Assembly (NCBI RefSeq): GCF_014137995.1
Contig: NZ_JACGWV010000001.1
Span: 1,984,001 to 2,048,000 of the forward strand
DNA: 64,000 nucleotides
Origin: Promicromonospora sukumoe
GTDB taxonomy: Bacteria; Actinomycetota; Actinomycetes; Actinomycetales; Cellulomonadaceae
Direction of reading: 5' to 3'
Of the stretch, positions 1-9,600 are shown in pieces (within the stretch, counting starts at the first letter, position 1; each line of letters opens with the position of its first letter). The position numbers and the translations under genes are program-made. Below the pieces are notes generated by a model that ran no database searches, was not told where the DNA came from, and saw nothing but the letters and a program-made list of their open reading frames with translations.

Positions 1-804
1 GCCGACCCGGCCGGGCTTGATGTTCACGATCTCGCAGGCACCCAGCGCGATGGCGTCGGCGGCGGACCGGGCCGACACCACGGACTCGTCCAGGCAGATG
101 GGCGTGCGCAGGCGCCGGGCGAGCGCCGCGTGCCCGCGCAGGTCCTCCTCGTCCAGGGGCTGCTCCACGAGCAGCAGGTCGAAGGCGTCGAGGCGGGCGA
201 GGTGCCGCGCGTCGCCGAGCGTGTAGGCGGCGTTGGCGTCGACCTGTAGCAGCAGGTCGTCCCCGAACCGTTCGCGGACGGCGGCCACCGGCGTCACGTC
301 CCAGCCCGGCTCGATCTTCAGCTTGATCCGCTGGTAGCCCTGGTCGAGGTACCGGCCGACGGCGTCCAGCAGCTCCGGCACGGAGTCCATGATCCCCACG
401 GAGACGCCGCTCGGGACGCGGTCGGCCACCGCGCCGAGACTGGTCGCGAACGACATGCCGTGCGCGCGCAGCTCGGCGTCGAGCACCGCGGCCTCCAGTG
501 CCGCCTTGGCGATGCGGTGCCCCTTGACCCGGGCCAGGAGCGGCGCGACGCGGTGCGCCGTCACCGACTCGGCGGCGAGCAGGGTCGGGACGAGGTGCCG
601 CAGCAGCACGTCCTGCGCGCTCTCCAGGTACTCCGAGGAGTAGCTGGCGTCCGCCCCGGCCACGCACTCGCCCCACCCCACGGCGTCGGGCGTCGTGACC
701 TGGACCAGGAGCGCGGGCCGCTCGTGCTCGATCCCGAGCGAGGTGCGGAATGGGGCGACCAGGGGCAGGGAGATCCGGTGGACCGTGATCCGTTCGATCC
801 GCAT
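1..804 (-). CDS. N-acylamino-acid racemase / o-succinylbenzoate synthase family (partial, 3' end outside window)
   Basis: Enolase-superfamily protein whose first 268 codons are visible; the C-terminus runs off the left edge. The muconate-lactonising subgroup signature is intact: K-L-K of the catalytic KxK motif near residue 163, metal ligands in VDANAAYT, VEQPLDEED and CLDES, and the second catalytic Lys in NIKPGRVG. Relatives either make o-succinylbenzoate for menaquinone (MenC) or racemise N-acyl/N-succinyl amino acids. The tight coupling to a GNAT acyltransferase (start ATG at 804 shares one base with the upstream stop) favours the racemase role, as in the known N-succinylamino acid racemase pathway that interconverts D- and L-amino acids. 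No other menaquinone gene is visible nearby. Family confident; substrate inferred. Confidence 0.88.
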   Translation of the reverse strand, partial: MRIERITVHRISLPLVAPFRTSLGIEHERPALLVQVTTPDAVGWGECVAGADASYSSEYLESAQDVLLRHLVPTLLAAESVTAHRVAPLLARVKGHRIAKAALEAAVLDAELRAHGMSFATSLGAVADRVPSGVSVGIMDSVPELLDAVGRYLDQGYQRIKLKIEPGWDVTPVAAVRERFGDDLLLQVDANAAYTLGDARHLARLDAFDLLLVEQPLDEEDLRGHAALARRLRTPICLDESVVSARSAADAIALGACEIVNIKPGRVG

Positions 805-1727
805 CAGACCGCTCCGTCCTCGACGATGTAGCCGCACAGCGTCCGGTCGAAGTCGACCACCCGGCCGCCGTCGGCCAGCAGTGCGCCGAGCGTGTCGCGG
901 ACGGCGGTCCGCCAGTCCGCGGCGATCCGCGGGTCGCGGGTGCGGAGCTGCTCGATGTCCGGCGGGACGGTCACCAGGACCGGCCCGTCGCCGAGCGGGA
1001 CGGCCCGGGGGACCGGCCGGTCGTCGACGTTCTCCAGCACCGCCCGCGGGGTCGGGCCGGCGGGCTCCGGGGCGGTGGAGGCTTCCGGCAGGGCCGCCGA
1101 CGCCGTCGTGTCGCAGGCCGCCCGCGCCCGGGGCCCGGCCAGGTCCCAGCGGAGCAGGAGCCGGTCGGACGGGTCGTCCCCGTTGATGCCGTCGGCCAGG
1201 CGGCCGTAGTGGTCGACCAGGTAGCGGTCCACCGTGCCGCCGAGCTTGCGGAGGTTGAAGTGGGCGTTGCGGGCCACGAGCGGGTCGAACGTCCAGGTGA
1301 TCTCGCCGACCCCGTGCTCCAGGACGCGCGCCCGCTGGTCGAGCTTGAGCGCGAGGCCCACGCTGCGACCGCGGGTCCCGGCGTGCACGCCGGCGATATG
1401 GCTGTGCATCCCGTTCCCGCCGGGCGGCCCCCAGAAACCGATGCAGGCCCCGATCAGCTCGCCCTCGCTGCCGGCCTCGCTGCCGCCGTCGTCCCCGGAT
1501 GCGTCGATCGCCCCGGCCACGTAGCTCCCGGCATCGGCGATCGCCTTGATCACGTCGGCCGCGATCGGGGGCTGCTCCGGCGCGGTCTGCCACACGTCGG
1601 ACAGGAACTTCTCGGTCGTGAAGCTGTCCGTCGTCGAGTCCAGGGTGCGGATGCGCACGCGGGACCGGCGGGCCGCGCGGGTGGCGCTCGCGCGCGCGGC
1701 GGTGATCGTCGAGTGGTCCAGGTCCAT
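804..1727 (-). CDS. GNAT-family N-acyltransferase (COG3375-like), partner of the racemase
   Basis: 307-residue protein with a GNAT fold. The acyl-CoA binding region reads SHIAGVHAGTRGRSVGLALK, the R/Q-x-x-G-x-G/A type loop followed by a basic helix. The segment ITWTFDPLVARNAHFNLRKLGG is typical of the larger predicted acyltransferases (COG3375) that sit beside N-acylamino-acid racemases. In the characterised pathway a succinyltransferase acylates the free amino acid, the racemase epimerises it and an M20 deacylase releases it; no deacylase is visible here, but the operon continues out of the window. ATG at 1727 has a weak upstream GCGGG. The gene diverges from the peptide-synthetase operon, so a link to amino-acid supply for that pathway is possible but inferred. 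Confidence 0.75.
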   Translation of the reverse strand: MDLDHSTITAARASATRAARRSRVRIRTLDSTTDSFTTEKFLSDVWQTAPEQPPIAADVIKAIADAGSYVAGAIDASGDDGGSEAGSEGELIGACIGFWGPPGGNGMHSHIAGVHAGTRGRSVGLALKLDQRARVLEHGVGEITWTFDPLVARNAHFNLRKLGGTVDRYLVDHYGRLADGINGDDPSDRLLLRWDLAGPRARAACDTTASAALPEASTAPEPAGPTPRAVLENVDDRPVPRAVPLGDGPVLVTVPPDIEQLRTRDPRIAADWRTAVRDTLGALLADGGRVVDFDRTLCGYIVEDGAV

Positions 1728-1898
1728 ACCCGCATCATGGGCGATCGCCGGACCGCTCGACGACCGCTCGCCGCGTTCGGCGGCCGATCGATATGACCGT
1801 TTGTTCCGTGTTCATGGAAGGGACATCCGCAGTCAGCCCCGCAGATGCGTTCGGCACGTTCCGTGTCCGCCATGAGTCGGGGAGCGGGGAGTCGGGGA

Positions 1899-4800
1899 GT
1901 GGGCACGTACAGGCGGCAGATCCGTACCGGACGCCAGGACGTGACAGACCTCGCGGGCGCGACGGTCGCCGCGCTGGCCGAGGCCGCACGCAGGCTGAAC
2001 CGGGAGCTGGACGTCGCACCTGCCACGCCGGGCGAGGCCTCGGGGCCGGCAGGCGCGGTCCGTGTCGCCGTCGTCACCCGCGATCCCGAGGACGGCGTCC
2101 CCGGGCCCGACCTGTCCGCTTGCGTGGACGACGCGGGGGAGCTGACCGTCACCGTGTGCTGCCCGCCCGGTGACCCGTGGCAGCACGCGGTGGCCGCCGT
2201 CGCCGAGATGCACGGCGAGCTGCTCGGTGCCCTCCTGGGCGATCCGTCCGCCGATCTCGCCGAGGTCGACGCGCTGTCGGAGTCGAGCCGGGCCGCCGTG
2301 CTCGGCCCGCTGGCCGGCGCCACGGTGGACCACGGCCCGTACCGCAGCGTGGTGGAGCGCGTGCTCGCCGCCGCCGAGCGCACCCCGGACGCCGTGGCCG
2401 TGCACGCCGGCGACGGGTCGCTGACCTACCGCGAGCTGGTCGGGCGGGCGACGGCGCTGGGCGCGCTGGTCCGCGGCCGGGTGGCGGGGACCACCAAGGG
2501 CCGGGAAGCCGACCGGGAGTCCGGCGAGCCGGTGCTCGTCCCGGTGCTCGTCGCGGACGGTCTGGCACTGCCGGTCGCCTGGAGCGCCGTTCTGCTGTCC
2601 GGCGCCGGGTACGTCCCGGTCGACCCGGCGTGGCCCGCCGAGCGGGTCACGAACGTCCTGGACCAGCTCGGCAGCGCGGTGGTGCTGTGTGTCGACCCCG
2701 CCGCCGTCCCGGCCGGGCACCGGGACCGCGCGGTGGTCGTCGAGGTGGGCGGCGCGGTCCCCGGCGGTGCCGGCCCGGACGGTGCTGCCCCCGACGACAG
2801 CGCTGTCGTCGCCCGGCCCGCCCCCGGCGACGTCGTCTACGGCGTCTACACCTCCGGCACCACGGGCACCCCGCTGTGCGCGGTGAACGTGCACGGCGGC
2901 CTGGCCAACCGGCTGGCGTTCATGGACCGCTGGTTCGGCGCCCCGGCCGGGCGCGAGGTGGTGCTGCAGAGCACCCGGCACATCTTCGACTCCGCGTTCT
3001 GGCAGATCTTCTGGCCGCTCACCCGCGGCGGCGCCGTCGTGGTGCCCACGGTGGGCGCGCGCTTCGACCTGGAGCACACGGTCGAGCTGATCGAGGACCA
3101 CGCGGTGACCGTCGCGGACTTCGTGCCGGCCGTGCTGCACGCCCTGCTCGCCATGGTGCGGCAGCGTCCCGGCACGCTCGACCGGCTGCGCTCCCTGCGG
3201 CACGTGGTGATCGGCGGCGAGCAGATCAACCCGCGCGACGCGCACGAGCTGCGCGAGCTGCTGCACGGCCTGCGGGCGAGCAACGCCTACGGTCCGACCG
3301 AGGCGTCCATCGGCATGATCTTCCACGAGATCGCGGCCGACGACGGCGACGACGTGCCGCTGGGCCGCCCCGTCGACAACTGTGCGGCCGTGATCGTGGA
3401 CGTCGACGGCCGGCCGCTGCCCCAGGGCGCGACCGGCGAGATTGTCATCGGCGGAGCCTGTGTGGGCGTGGGCTACCACGGCGCACCGGACCGGACGGCT
3501 CAGCGGTTCTTCCCGAGCCCGTGGGGCGGCGTGGCTGGGCCGGGCGGCGTCCTGTCCGGGCGGATGTACCGGACCGGTGACCTCGGCTACCTCGACGCGG
3601 ACGGCCGGTTCCGGTTCGTGGGCCGGATCGACCACCAGATCAAGATCGCCGGGGTGCGGATCGAGCCCGGGGAGGTCGAGACCCTCGCCCTGGACTGCCC
3701 GGGGGTGCGGCAGGCCGTGGCACTGGTGGCCGGCCCGTCCGCGCACCGCGAGCTGGTGCTGGTCCTGACCGGCCACCAGGCGTCCGTCGGCGGCAGTGTC
3801 GGCGACGGGCGTCCTGGCCCTGCGAATGCCACCTCCGTGAGCGCCGACGCGGTGCTCGCCGTCCTGCGGTCTCGGCTCCCGCGCGGCAGCGTGCCGCAGC
3901 GCGTCGTCGTGGTCGACGAGCTGCCCCTGACCGAGGCGGGAAAGACCGACCGGCGGCGGCTGACGGCGCAGGTCGAGGCGGAGCTCGCGGTTCCGGCCGA
4001 CGACGGCGCCGGCGACCCCGTGCTCGCCGTGCTGCGCACCGTGCTGCGGCGGCCGCACCTGGCGGCCGACGAGGATGTGTTCGCGGCCGGGGCCAGCTCG
4101 TTGCAGGCAGTCGCGGTCGTCGGCGCGCTGGCCGCCCGGCTGGACGTCGAGGTGGGCGTCCGGGACCTGCTGGACCACCCGACCGCCGTCGGCCTGGGTG
4201 ACCTGCTGCGGCGCCGCGGCGCGGGCGGCGACGACGTGCCGTCCACGGCCGGCCTCATGGCGGCCGACCTGGACCTGCTCGCGCCGGCGGCACCGGAGCA
4301 CGACGGCCCGGACCCCCTCGCCGAGCCGCCGAGGCGGCCGGACGCGCGGGAGCCGCGCACCGTGCTGCTCACGGGCGCGACGGGCTTCGTCGGCACGCGG
4401 CTGCTGCACGAGCTGCTGGAGGGCACCGACCTCGACGTGCTCTGCCTGGTCCGGGGCGACGACGACGAGCACGCCGGCCGGCGCCTGGCGTCCGCGCTGC
4501 GGGCGCAGGGGCTGGACGAGCCCGGGCACGCCGCGCGCACGAGCGTCGTCGCGGGCGACCTGGCGCTGCCGGCCTTCGGGCTGACCGGCGAGCGCTGGCA
4601 CGAGCTGGCCCGGCGGGTCGACCTGGTGGTGCACTGCGGCGCCCTGGTCAACCTCGTCTACGACTACCGCGTGCTGCGGGAGCCCAACGTGCTGGGCACG
4701 GCCGAGATCATCCGCCTGGCGCGCGACGCCGGCGGCGTCCCGCTGCACCACGTCTCGACGCTCGGCGCGCTGCACGACCACGCCCTGCTCAGCAGCGCGC

Positions 4801-5501
4801 CGGTCACGGAGGACGTCGACGTGGCCGACGTCGTGCCGCCGTCGGGCGGGTACAGCGCCTCCAAGTGGGTGGCCGAGCGCCTCGTCCGGGCCGCGGGCCG
4901 GGCCGGGCACCTGCCGGTGACGGTGCTGCGCCTGGGCGAGGTGATGCCCGTCCCCGGTGGCACGTCCGGCGGCGCGTCGGCCAACCCGACCGCGCTCACC
5001 CAGCTCCTGCTCACCGCCTTCCGGCGGCTGGGCGAGGTGCCGGACGCCGCGCTCCGCTCGGACCACAGCCCCGTCGACGCCGTGGCCCGCGCGGTCGTGG
5101 CCGCGGTGTCCGACCCGGAGGCCGTGGACGCCGTCGGGCGGGTGCGGTCGGTGCACCTCTTCCGGCCCGGCACGGTGCGCTTCGACGAGCTGCCCGGCCC
5201 GGACGGCCGCCGGTACGACCGCGTGCCCTGCCTGCGGTTCGTGGCCGACCTGCGCGCGGCCGCGGCGCTCGGCGACCAGGAGCTGGGCCGGCTGCTGGCC
5301 GTGCTGGAGCACCGCGCGGGCGCGCGGATCGAGCAGGAGGACGCGCTCCGGGACGTGCTGGAGGGGCTGCTCCAGGACAACCCGGCGCTCTTCGACCGGT
5401 CGCGGGGCGAGCTGCTCGAACGTCGTGCCGCGACCGGCCGGGCGCCGGTCCGGGTCCCGGTCGCCGCGGGCGCGCACGGCGAGACGTACGGCCGTGGCTG
5501 A
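1899..5501 (+). CDS. NRPS-like protein: truncated C remnant - adenylation - carrier - terminal reductase (A-T-R)
   Basis: About 1200 residues. Order: ~130 residues resembling the tail of a condensation domain without HHxxxDG; adenylation domain (about 135-690) with NAYGPTE, YRTGDLG and the final Lys in EAGKTDRR; carrier domain with Ser734 in GASSLQ; NAD(P)H-dependent thioester reductase (about 815-1180) with LLTGATGFVG and the catalytic pair Y985/K989 in YSASKW. It should activate an acid, load it on the carrier and release it reductively as an aldehyde. Reading the pocket by hand gives DSWDVGAIGK, which I cannot assign. The A3 loop reads TSGTTGTPLCAV, so the usual PKG lysine is replaced. GTG at 1899 is chosen because GGGGAG lies 7 nt upstream; ATGs at 1845 and 1872 are in frame but lack a good ribosome site. 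Resembles Lys2-type reductases in layout. Confidence 0.88.
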   Translation: MGTYRRQIRTGRQDVTDLAGATVAALAEAARRLNRELDVAPATPGEASGPAGAVRVAVVTRDPEDGVPGPDLSACVDDAGELTVTVCCPPGDPWQHAVAAVAEMHGELLGALLGDPSADLAEVDALSESSRAAVLGPLAGATVDHGPYRSVVERVLAAAERTPDAVAVHAGDGSLTYRELVGRATALGALVRGRVAGTTKGREADRESGEPVLVPVLVADGLALPVAWSAVLLSGAGYVPVDPAWPAERVTNVLDQLGSAVVLCVDPAAVPAGHRDRAVVVEVGGAVPGGAGPDGAAPDDSAVVARPAPGDVVYGVYTSGTTGTPLCAVNVHGGLANRLAFMDRWFGAPAGREVVLQSTRHIFDSAFWQIFWPLTRGGAVVVPTVGARFDLEHTVELIEDHAVTVADFVPAVLHALLAMVRQRPGTLDRLRSLRHVVIGGEQINPRDAHELRELLHGLRASNAYGPTEASIGMIFHEIAADDGDDVPLGRPVDNCAAVIVDVDGRPLPQGATGEIVIGGACVGVGYHGAPDRTAQRFFPSPWGGVAGPGGVLSGRMYRTGDLGYLDADGRFRFVGRIDHQIKIAGVRIEPGEVETLALDCPGVRQAVALVAGPSAHRELVLVLTGHQASVGGSVGDGRPGPANATSVSADAVLAVLRSRLPRGSVPQRVVVVDELPLTEAGKTDRRRLTAQVEAELAVPADDGAGDPVLAVLRTVLRRPHLAADEDVFAAGASSLQAVAVVGALAARLDVEVGVRDLLDHPTAVGLGDLLRRRGAGGDDVPSTAGLMAADLDLLAPAAPEHDGPDPLAEPPRRPDAREPRTVLLTGATGFVGTRLLHELLEGTDLDVLCLVRGDDDEHAGRRLASALRAQGLDEPGHAARTSVVAGDLALPAFGLTGERWHELARRVDLVVHCGALVNLVYDYRVLREPNVLGTAEIIRLARDAGGVPLHHVSTLGALHDHALLSSAPVTEDVDVADVVPPSGGYSASKWVAERLVRAAGRAGHLPVTVLRLGEVMPVPGGTSGGASANPTALTQLLLTAFRRLGEVPDAALRSDHSPVDAVARAVVAAVSDPEAVDAVGRVRSVHLFRPGTVRFDELPGPDGRRYDRVPCLRFVADLRAAAALGDQELGRLLAVLEHRAGARIEQEDALRDVLEGLLQDNPALFDRSRGELLERRAATGRAPVRVPVAAGAHGETYGRG

Positions 5502-5574
5502 ACGCGCCGTGCCTGAGCGTGCGGCGCCGGCGCACCACGAACACCACGAACAGAACGACGGAAGAGAGACAGGG

Positions 5575-6558
5575 ATGCGCGAGCGTCGCATGGGCCGGCT
5601 CGGCTGGGGCGTCGGGGAGATCGGCTACGGCATGTGGGGGATCGGCGGCGGCCCCGGCGGGTTCACCGGGTGGGACTACGACGCCGCGCCCGTGGCCCTC
5701 GACCTCGCGGTCGACTCCGGGTGCACGTTCTTCGACACTGCCTGGGTCTACGGCCGCGGCGTGTCCGAGACGATGCTCGGCGAGCTGCGCCGTCGTCGGC
5801 CCGACGCCGGGCTGCGCCTTGCCACCAAGGTGCCGCCGCTCAACCGCGAGTGGCCGCCCCGGCCGCAGGACACGCTGGAGGACGTCTTCCCCACCGAGCA
5901 CGTCCTGGAGTACACCAGGCGCAGCCTGGACAACCTCGGCGTCGAGAAGATCGACCTGCTGCAGCTGCACGTCTGGGAGGACCGCTGGGCGGCCGAGCCC
6001 GGCTGGCAGCGCGCCGTCGCCCGCCTCAAGGAGGAGGGCCTGATCGACGGGTTCGGCATCAGCGTCAACCGCTGGGAGCCCACCAACTGCTTCGCCGCCC
6101 TGGACACGGGCCTGGTGGACGCCGTCCAGGTGATCTACAACGTGTTCGACCAGGCCCCTGAGGACGAGCTGTTCCCGCGGGCCCTGGAGGAGAACATCGC
6201 GATCATCGCCCGCGTCCCGTTCGACGAGGGCTCGCTCACCGGGACCCTGCGCGCGGACACCACGTTCCCGCCCGAGGACTGGCGTGCCGTCTACTTCGGG
6301 CCGGAGAACCTCGGGCCCACCGTCGAGCGCGTCGAGGCGCTGCGCGAGCTGGTCCCGGAGGGCACCACGCTGCCCGAGCTGGCCCTGCGCTTCGCGCTGC
6401 ACCACCCCGCGGTCTCCGCCGTCATCCCCGGGATGCGCCGCCCCGAGCACGTGCGCGCCAACCTCGCGGTCGCCCAGGCGCCCGAGCTGCCCGCCGACCT
6501 GCTGGACGCGCTGCGCGCCCACCGCTGGGACCGCACCCCGACCGCCTGGTCGATGTGA
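5575..6558 (+). CDS. Aldo/keto reductase
   Basis: 327-residue AKR-fold enzyme with the full catalytic tetrad visible: D54 and Y59 (FFDTAWVYG), K85 (LATKVPP) and H132 (LLQLHVWE). The distal [11 protein letters not shown] and [11 protein letters not shown] segments are the NADP(H)-binding parts. It reduces aldehydes or ketones in the cytosol. It lies 73 bp downstream of the A-T-reductase gene with a strong ribosome site (GAAGAGAGACAGGG) and precedes the main synthetase, so the likely job is to reduce the released aldehyde to an alcohol, or to tailor the product. Pathway role inferred from position; fold and catalytic residues are seen directly. Confidence 0.9.
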   Translation: MRERRMGRLGWGVGEIGYGMWGIGGGPGGFTGWDYDAAPVALDLAVDSGCTFFDTAWVYGRGVSETMLGELRRRRPDAGLRLATKVPPLNREWPPRPQDTLEDVFPTEHVLEYTRRSLDNLGVEKIDLLQLHVWEDRWAAEPGWQRAVARLKEEGLIDGFGISVNRWEPTNCFAALDTGLVDAVQVIYNVFDQAPEDELFPRALEENIAIIARVPFDEGSLTGTLRADTTFPPEDWRAVYFGPENLGPTVERVEALRELVPEGTTLPELALRFALHHPAVSAVIPGMRRPEHVRANLAVAQAPELPADLLDALRAHRWDRTPTAWSM

Positions 6559-6616
6559 CCTCCTTCGCGCCACCCTTCCGCGCCGCCGAGCGGCGCCACC
6601 CTCGAAAGGAAAACCG

Positions 6617-9600
6617 GTGACCACGACAGCGCAGGCCCCCGCGTCGCCGCACGACACGACGGCGCAGGACCCCTGGTCCGCCATCGCCGCGCAGGCCGCC
6701 CGGACGCCGCACGCCACGGCGCTGGTCGACGCGGACGGCGAGCTGACCTACGCGGACCTGACCGGCCTGGTCGCCGAGGAGTCCGCCCGGCTCGCCGCCG
6801 CCGGCGTCGTGCCCGGCGACCTCGTGGGCGTGCGCCTGCCCCGCGGCCGCGCCGCCGTCGTCGCCGTCCTGGCGACCCTGAGCCGCGGCGCCGGGTACGT
6901 GCCGCTCGACCCGGCCTACCCCGCCGCCCGCCTGCGGATGATGCTGGACGAGACCCGCCCCCGGGCCTTGGTCACCGCCGACGGCGTGCAGCCGCTCGCC
7001 GACAGCGTGCCGCAGCCCGACCCCGCCTACGTCATCTTCACGTCCGGCTCCACCGGCCGGCCCAAGGGCGTGCTCGTCGGCCGGCGCTCGCTGCTCGACT
7101 TCAGCCGGGTGTTCGGCGCGTGCTTCTCCTTCGCCGAGGGCGACCGCGTGCTCCAGTTCGCGTCGCTGAGCTTCGACGTCAGCGTCGAGGAGATCTTCCC
7201 GACCCTGACCACCGGCGCCACCCTCGTGCTGCGCGACGACGACATGATCAGCCGCCCCGACCTCTTCCTCGACCGCTGCGGCGAGCTCGGCATCACCGCG
7301 CTCGACCTGCCCACCGCCTACTGGCACGAGCTGGTCGCCGTCCTCGACCGCGGCGAGGCCACGCTGCCCGACAGCATCCGCTGCGTGATCGTGGGCGGCG
7401 AGACCGCCCGGCCCGACGCCGTCCGCCAGTGGCAGCGCGCCGTCGACGGCGCCACCACCCGCCTCTACAACACGTACGGCCCCACCGAGACCACCGTCGG
7501 CGCCACCGTCGCCGACGTGACCGACTGGTCCGGGCAGATCGTGCCCATCGGCGTGCCGCACCCCGGCGTGACCTGCCGGGTCGCCGACGACGGCGAGCTC
7601 CTCGTCGGCGGCATCGGCGTGGCCCACGGCTACCTCAACCGACCCGAGCTCACCGCCGAGCGGTTCGTCACCGGGCCCGACGGCGCCCGCGAGTACCGCA
7701 CCGGCGACCGCGTGCGCTGGGCCGACGGCCAGCTCGAGTTCCTCGGCCGCCTCGACGACCAGGTCAAGATCCGCGGCCACCGCGTCGAACCGGGTGAGGT
7801 CGAGGCCGCGCTGCGCGAGCTCCCCGGCGTCCAGGACGCCGTCGTGCTCGTCGACGAGCGCACCGGACGCGCCCGCCTCGTCGGCCACGTCGTCACGCCG
7901 ACGACGACCGACCTCGAAGCGCTGCGCGGGTCGCTCGCTGACGTGCTGCCCGCCGCTTTCGTGCCGAGCGCCCTGGTGCGGCACGAGCGGCTCCCGCTCA
8001 CCCCGCAGGGCAAGATCGACAAGGCGGCCCTCGCTGCGCCGGGTGCGGACGTGCCGGACATGCCTACCCCGGACGGGCCGGCGGCGAACGAACTGCTGAC
8101 GGACGCGGAGCGCGCCGCGGCCGCTCTCATCGAGAAGGCGCTCGGCGTCGTCGTGACCGATCCCGCCGACGACTTCCTCGCCCTCGGCGGCGACTCCCTC
8201 GACGCCGTGCGCCTCATCGCGGACCTGCGCTCGCGGCACGGCGCCACCCTCACGCTGACCACCTGGTACGCCGACCCGACCGTCGGGGCGCTCGCCCGCG
8301 CGATCGAGACCGCGACCGGTCCGGCCGACGCCGCACCGGCGGGGCTCGACGAGGACCGGGACCATCCGCTGAGCCCGATGCAGCGCGACTACTGGATCGC
8401 CGAGCAGGTGTGCGCGGACCTGCCCGTGTACACGCTCGGCCTGCGCTACCGCTGGGCCGAGGGGCCGGACGTCGCCGCGCTGCGCCGCGCGCTCGCGGCG
8501 CTGGCCGAGCGGCACCCGCTGCTGCGGGCACGGTTCGGCCGGGCCGCGGACGGCGGCGACGGCCGCGCCGCCGCCCGGGACGACGTCGAGCCGACCCTCC
8601 GCATCGAGCCCGGAGCCACGGTGCCGCTCACGCTCGGCGCCCCCGACCGCGCCGCCGTCGACCTGGTGGACGGCCCGGTCGCCCACGCGTTCCTGGACGG
8701 GGACGAGCTGGTCCTGGTGGTGCACCACCTCGCCTTCGACGGCTGGTCGGCGGGGGTGTTCGGCCAGGAGCTGGCGGCGCTCTACCGGGCGGCGATCGGT
8801 ACCACCGGGGCGGACGACGACCTCGTCGCCCTGGCGGGGCTGTCGCCCAGCGCCCCGGCGCCCGACCTGGCCGCGCGCAGCGCGCGGGCTGCGGCCGACC
8901 CCGTCCTGCGGCGCTACTGGCAGGAGCGGCTGTCCGACGCCGACCTGGGCCTGGAGCTGCCCGCCGACCGCCCGGCCCCCGCCGTCCGCTCCTACGCCGC
9001 CTCGCGGGTGACCCGGCCCCTGCACCCGGGCCTGGTGGAGCGGCTGCGCGCGTTCGCGGGAGACCAGCGAGCGAGCCTGTTCCTCGTGACGCTGGCGGCG
9101 CTCCAGGTGGTGCTCCGGCGCTACACCGGGCGCACGGACGTCACCGTGCTCTCGCCGACCGCCGGGCGGTCCACCGGCGAGCTCGCCGGGGTGATCGGGC
9201 CGGTCCTGAACACCCTGCCCCTGCGCGGGGACGTCAGCGGCGAACCGGCGTTCCCCGAGCTGCTGGCGCGGGTGCGGGACGCGGTGCTGACCGACCTGGA
9301 CCACCAGGACCTGGCGCTGCCCGACCTCGTCGCGGCCCTGGCCCGGTCCGGCGCCGCGAAGCGCCTCAGCCCGGTCATGCTGACCGTGCACAACACGCCG
9401 GCGCCCGACGACCCGATCCTCACCTACGCCGGTGAGCTGCCCCCCGCCGCCACCATGGTGGACCTGGCGATCGGCGTCGACTTCCCGGCCACGGGCGCCC
9501 TGCTGACCGTGGACTACGCGACCGAGCTGTTCGACGTTGAGCGCGTCGAGGCCTTGATGGGCCACCTGCTCACCGTGCTGGAGGCGGCGACGGCGGACGC

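Noticed and set aside
1833..5591. A 1252-codon open frame antisense to the A-T-reductase gene
   Set aside because: Same reason: no domain content and a strongly biased shadow of the plus-strand codons.
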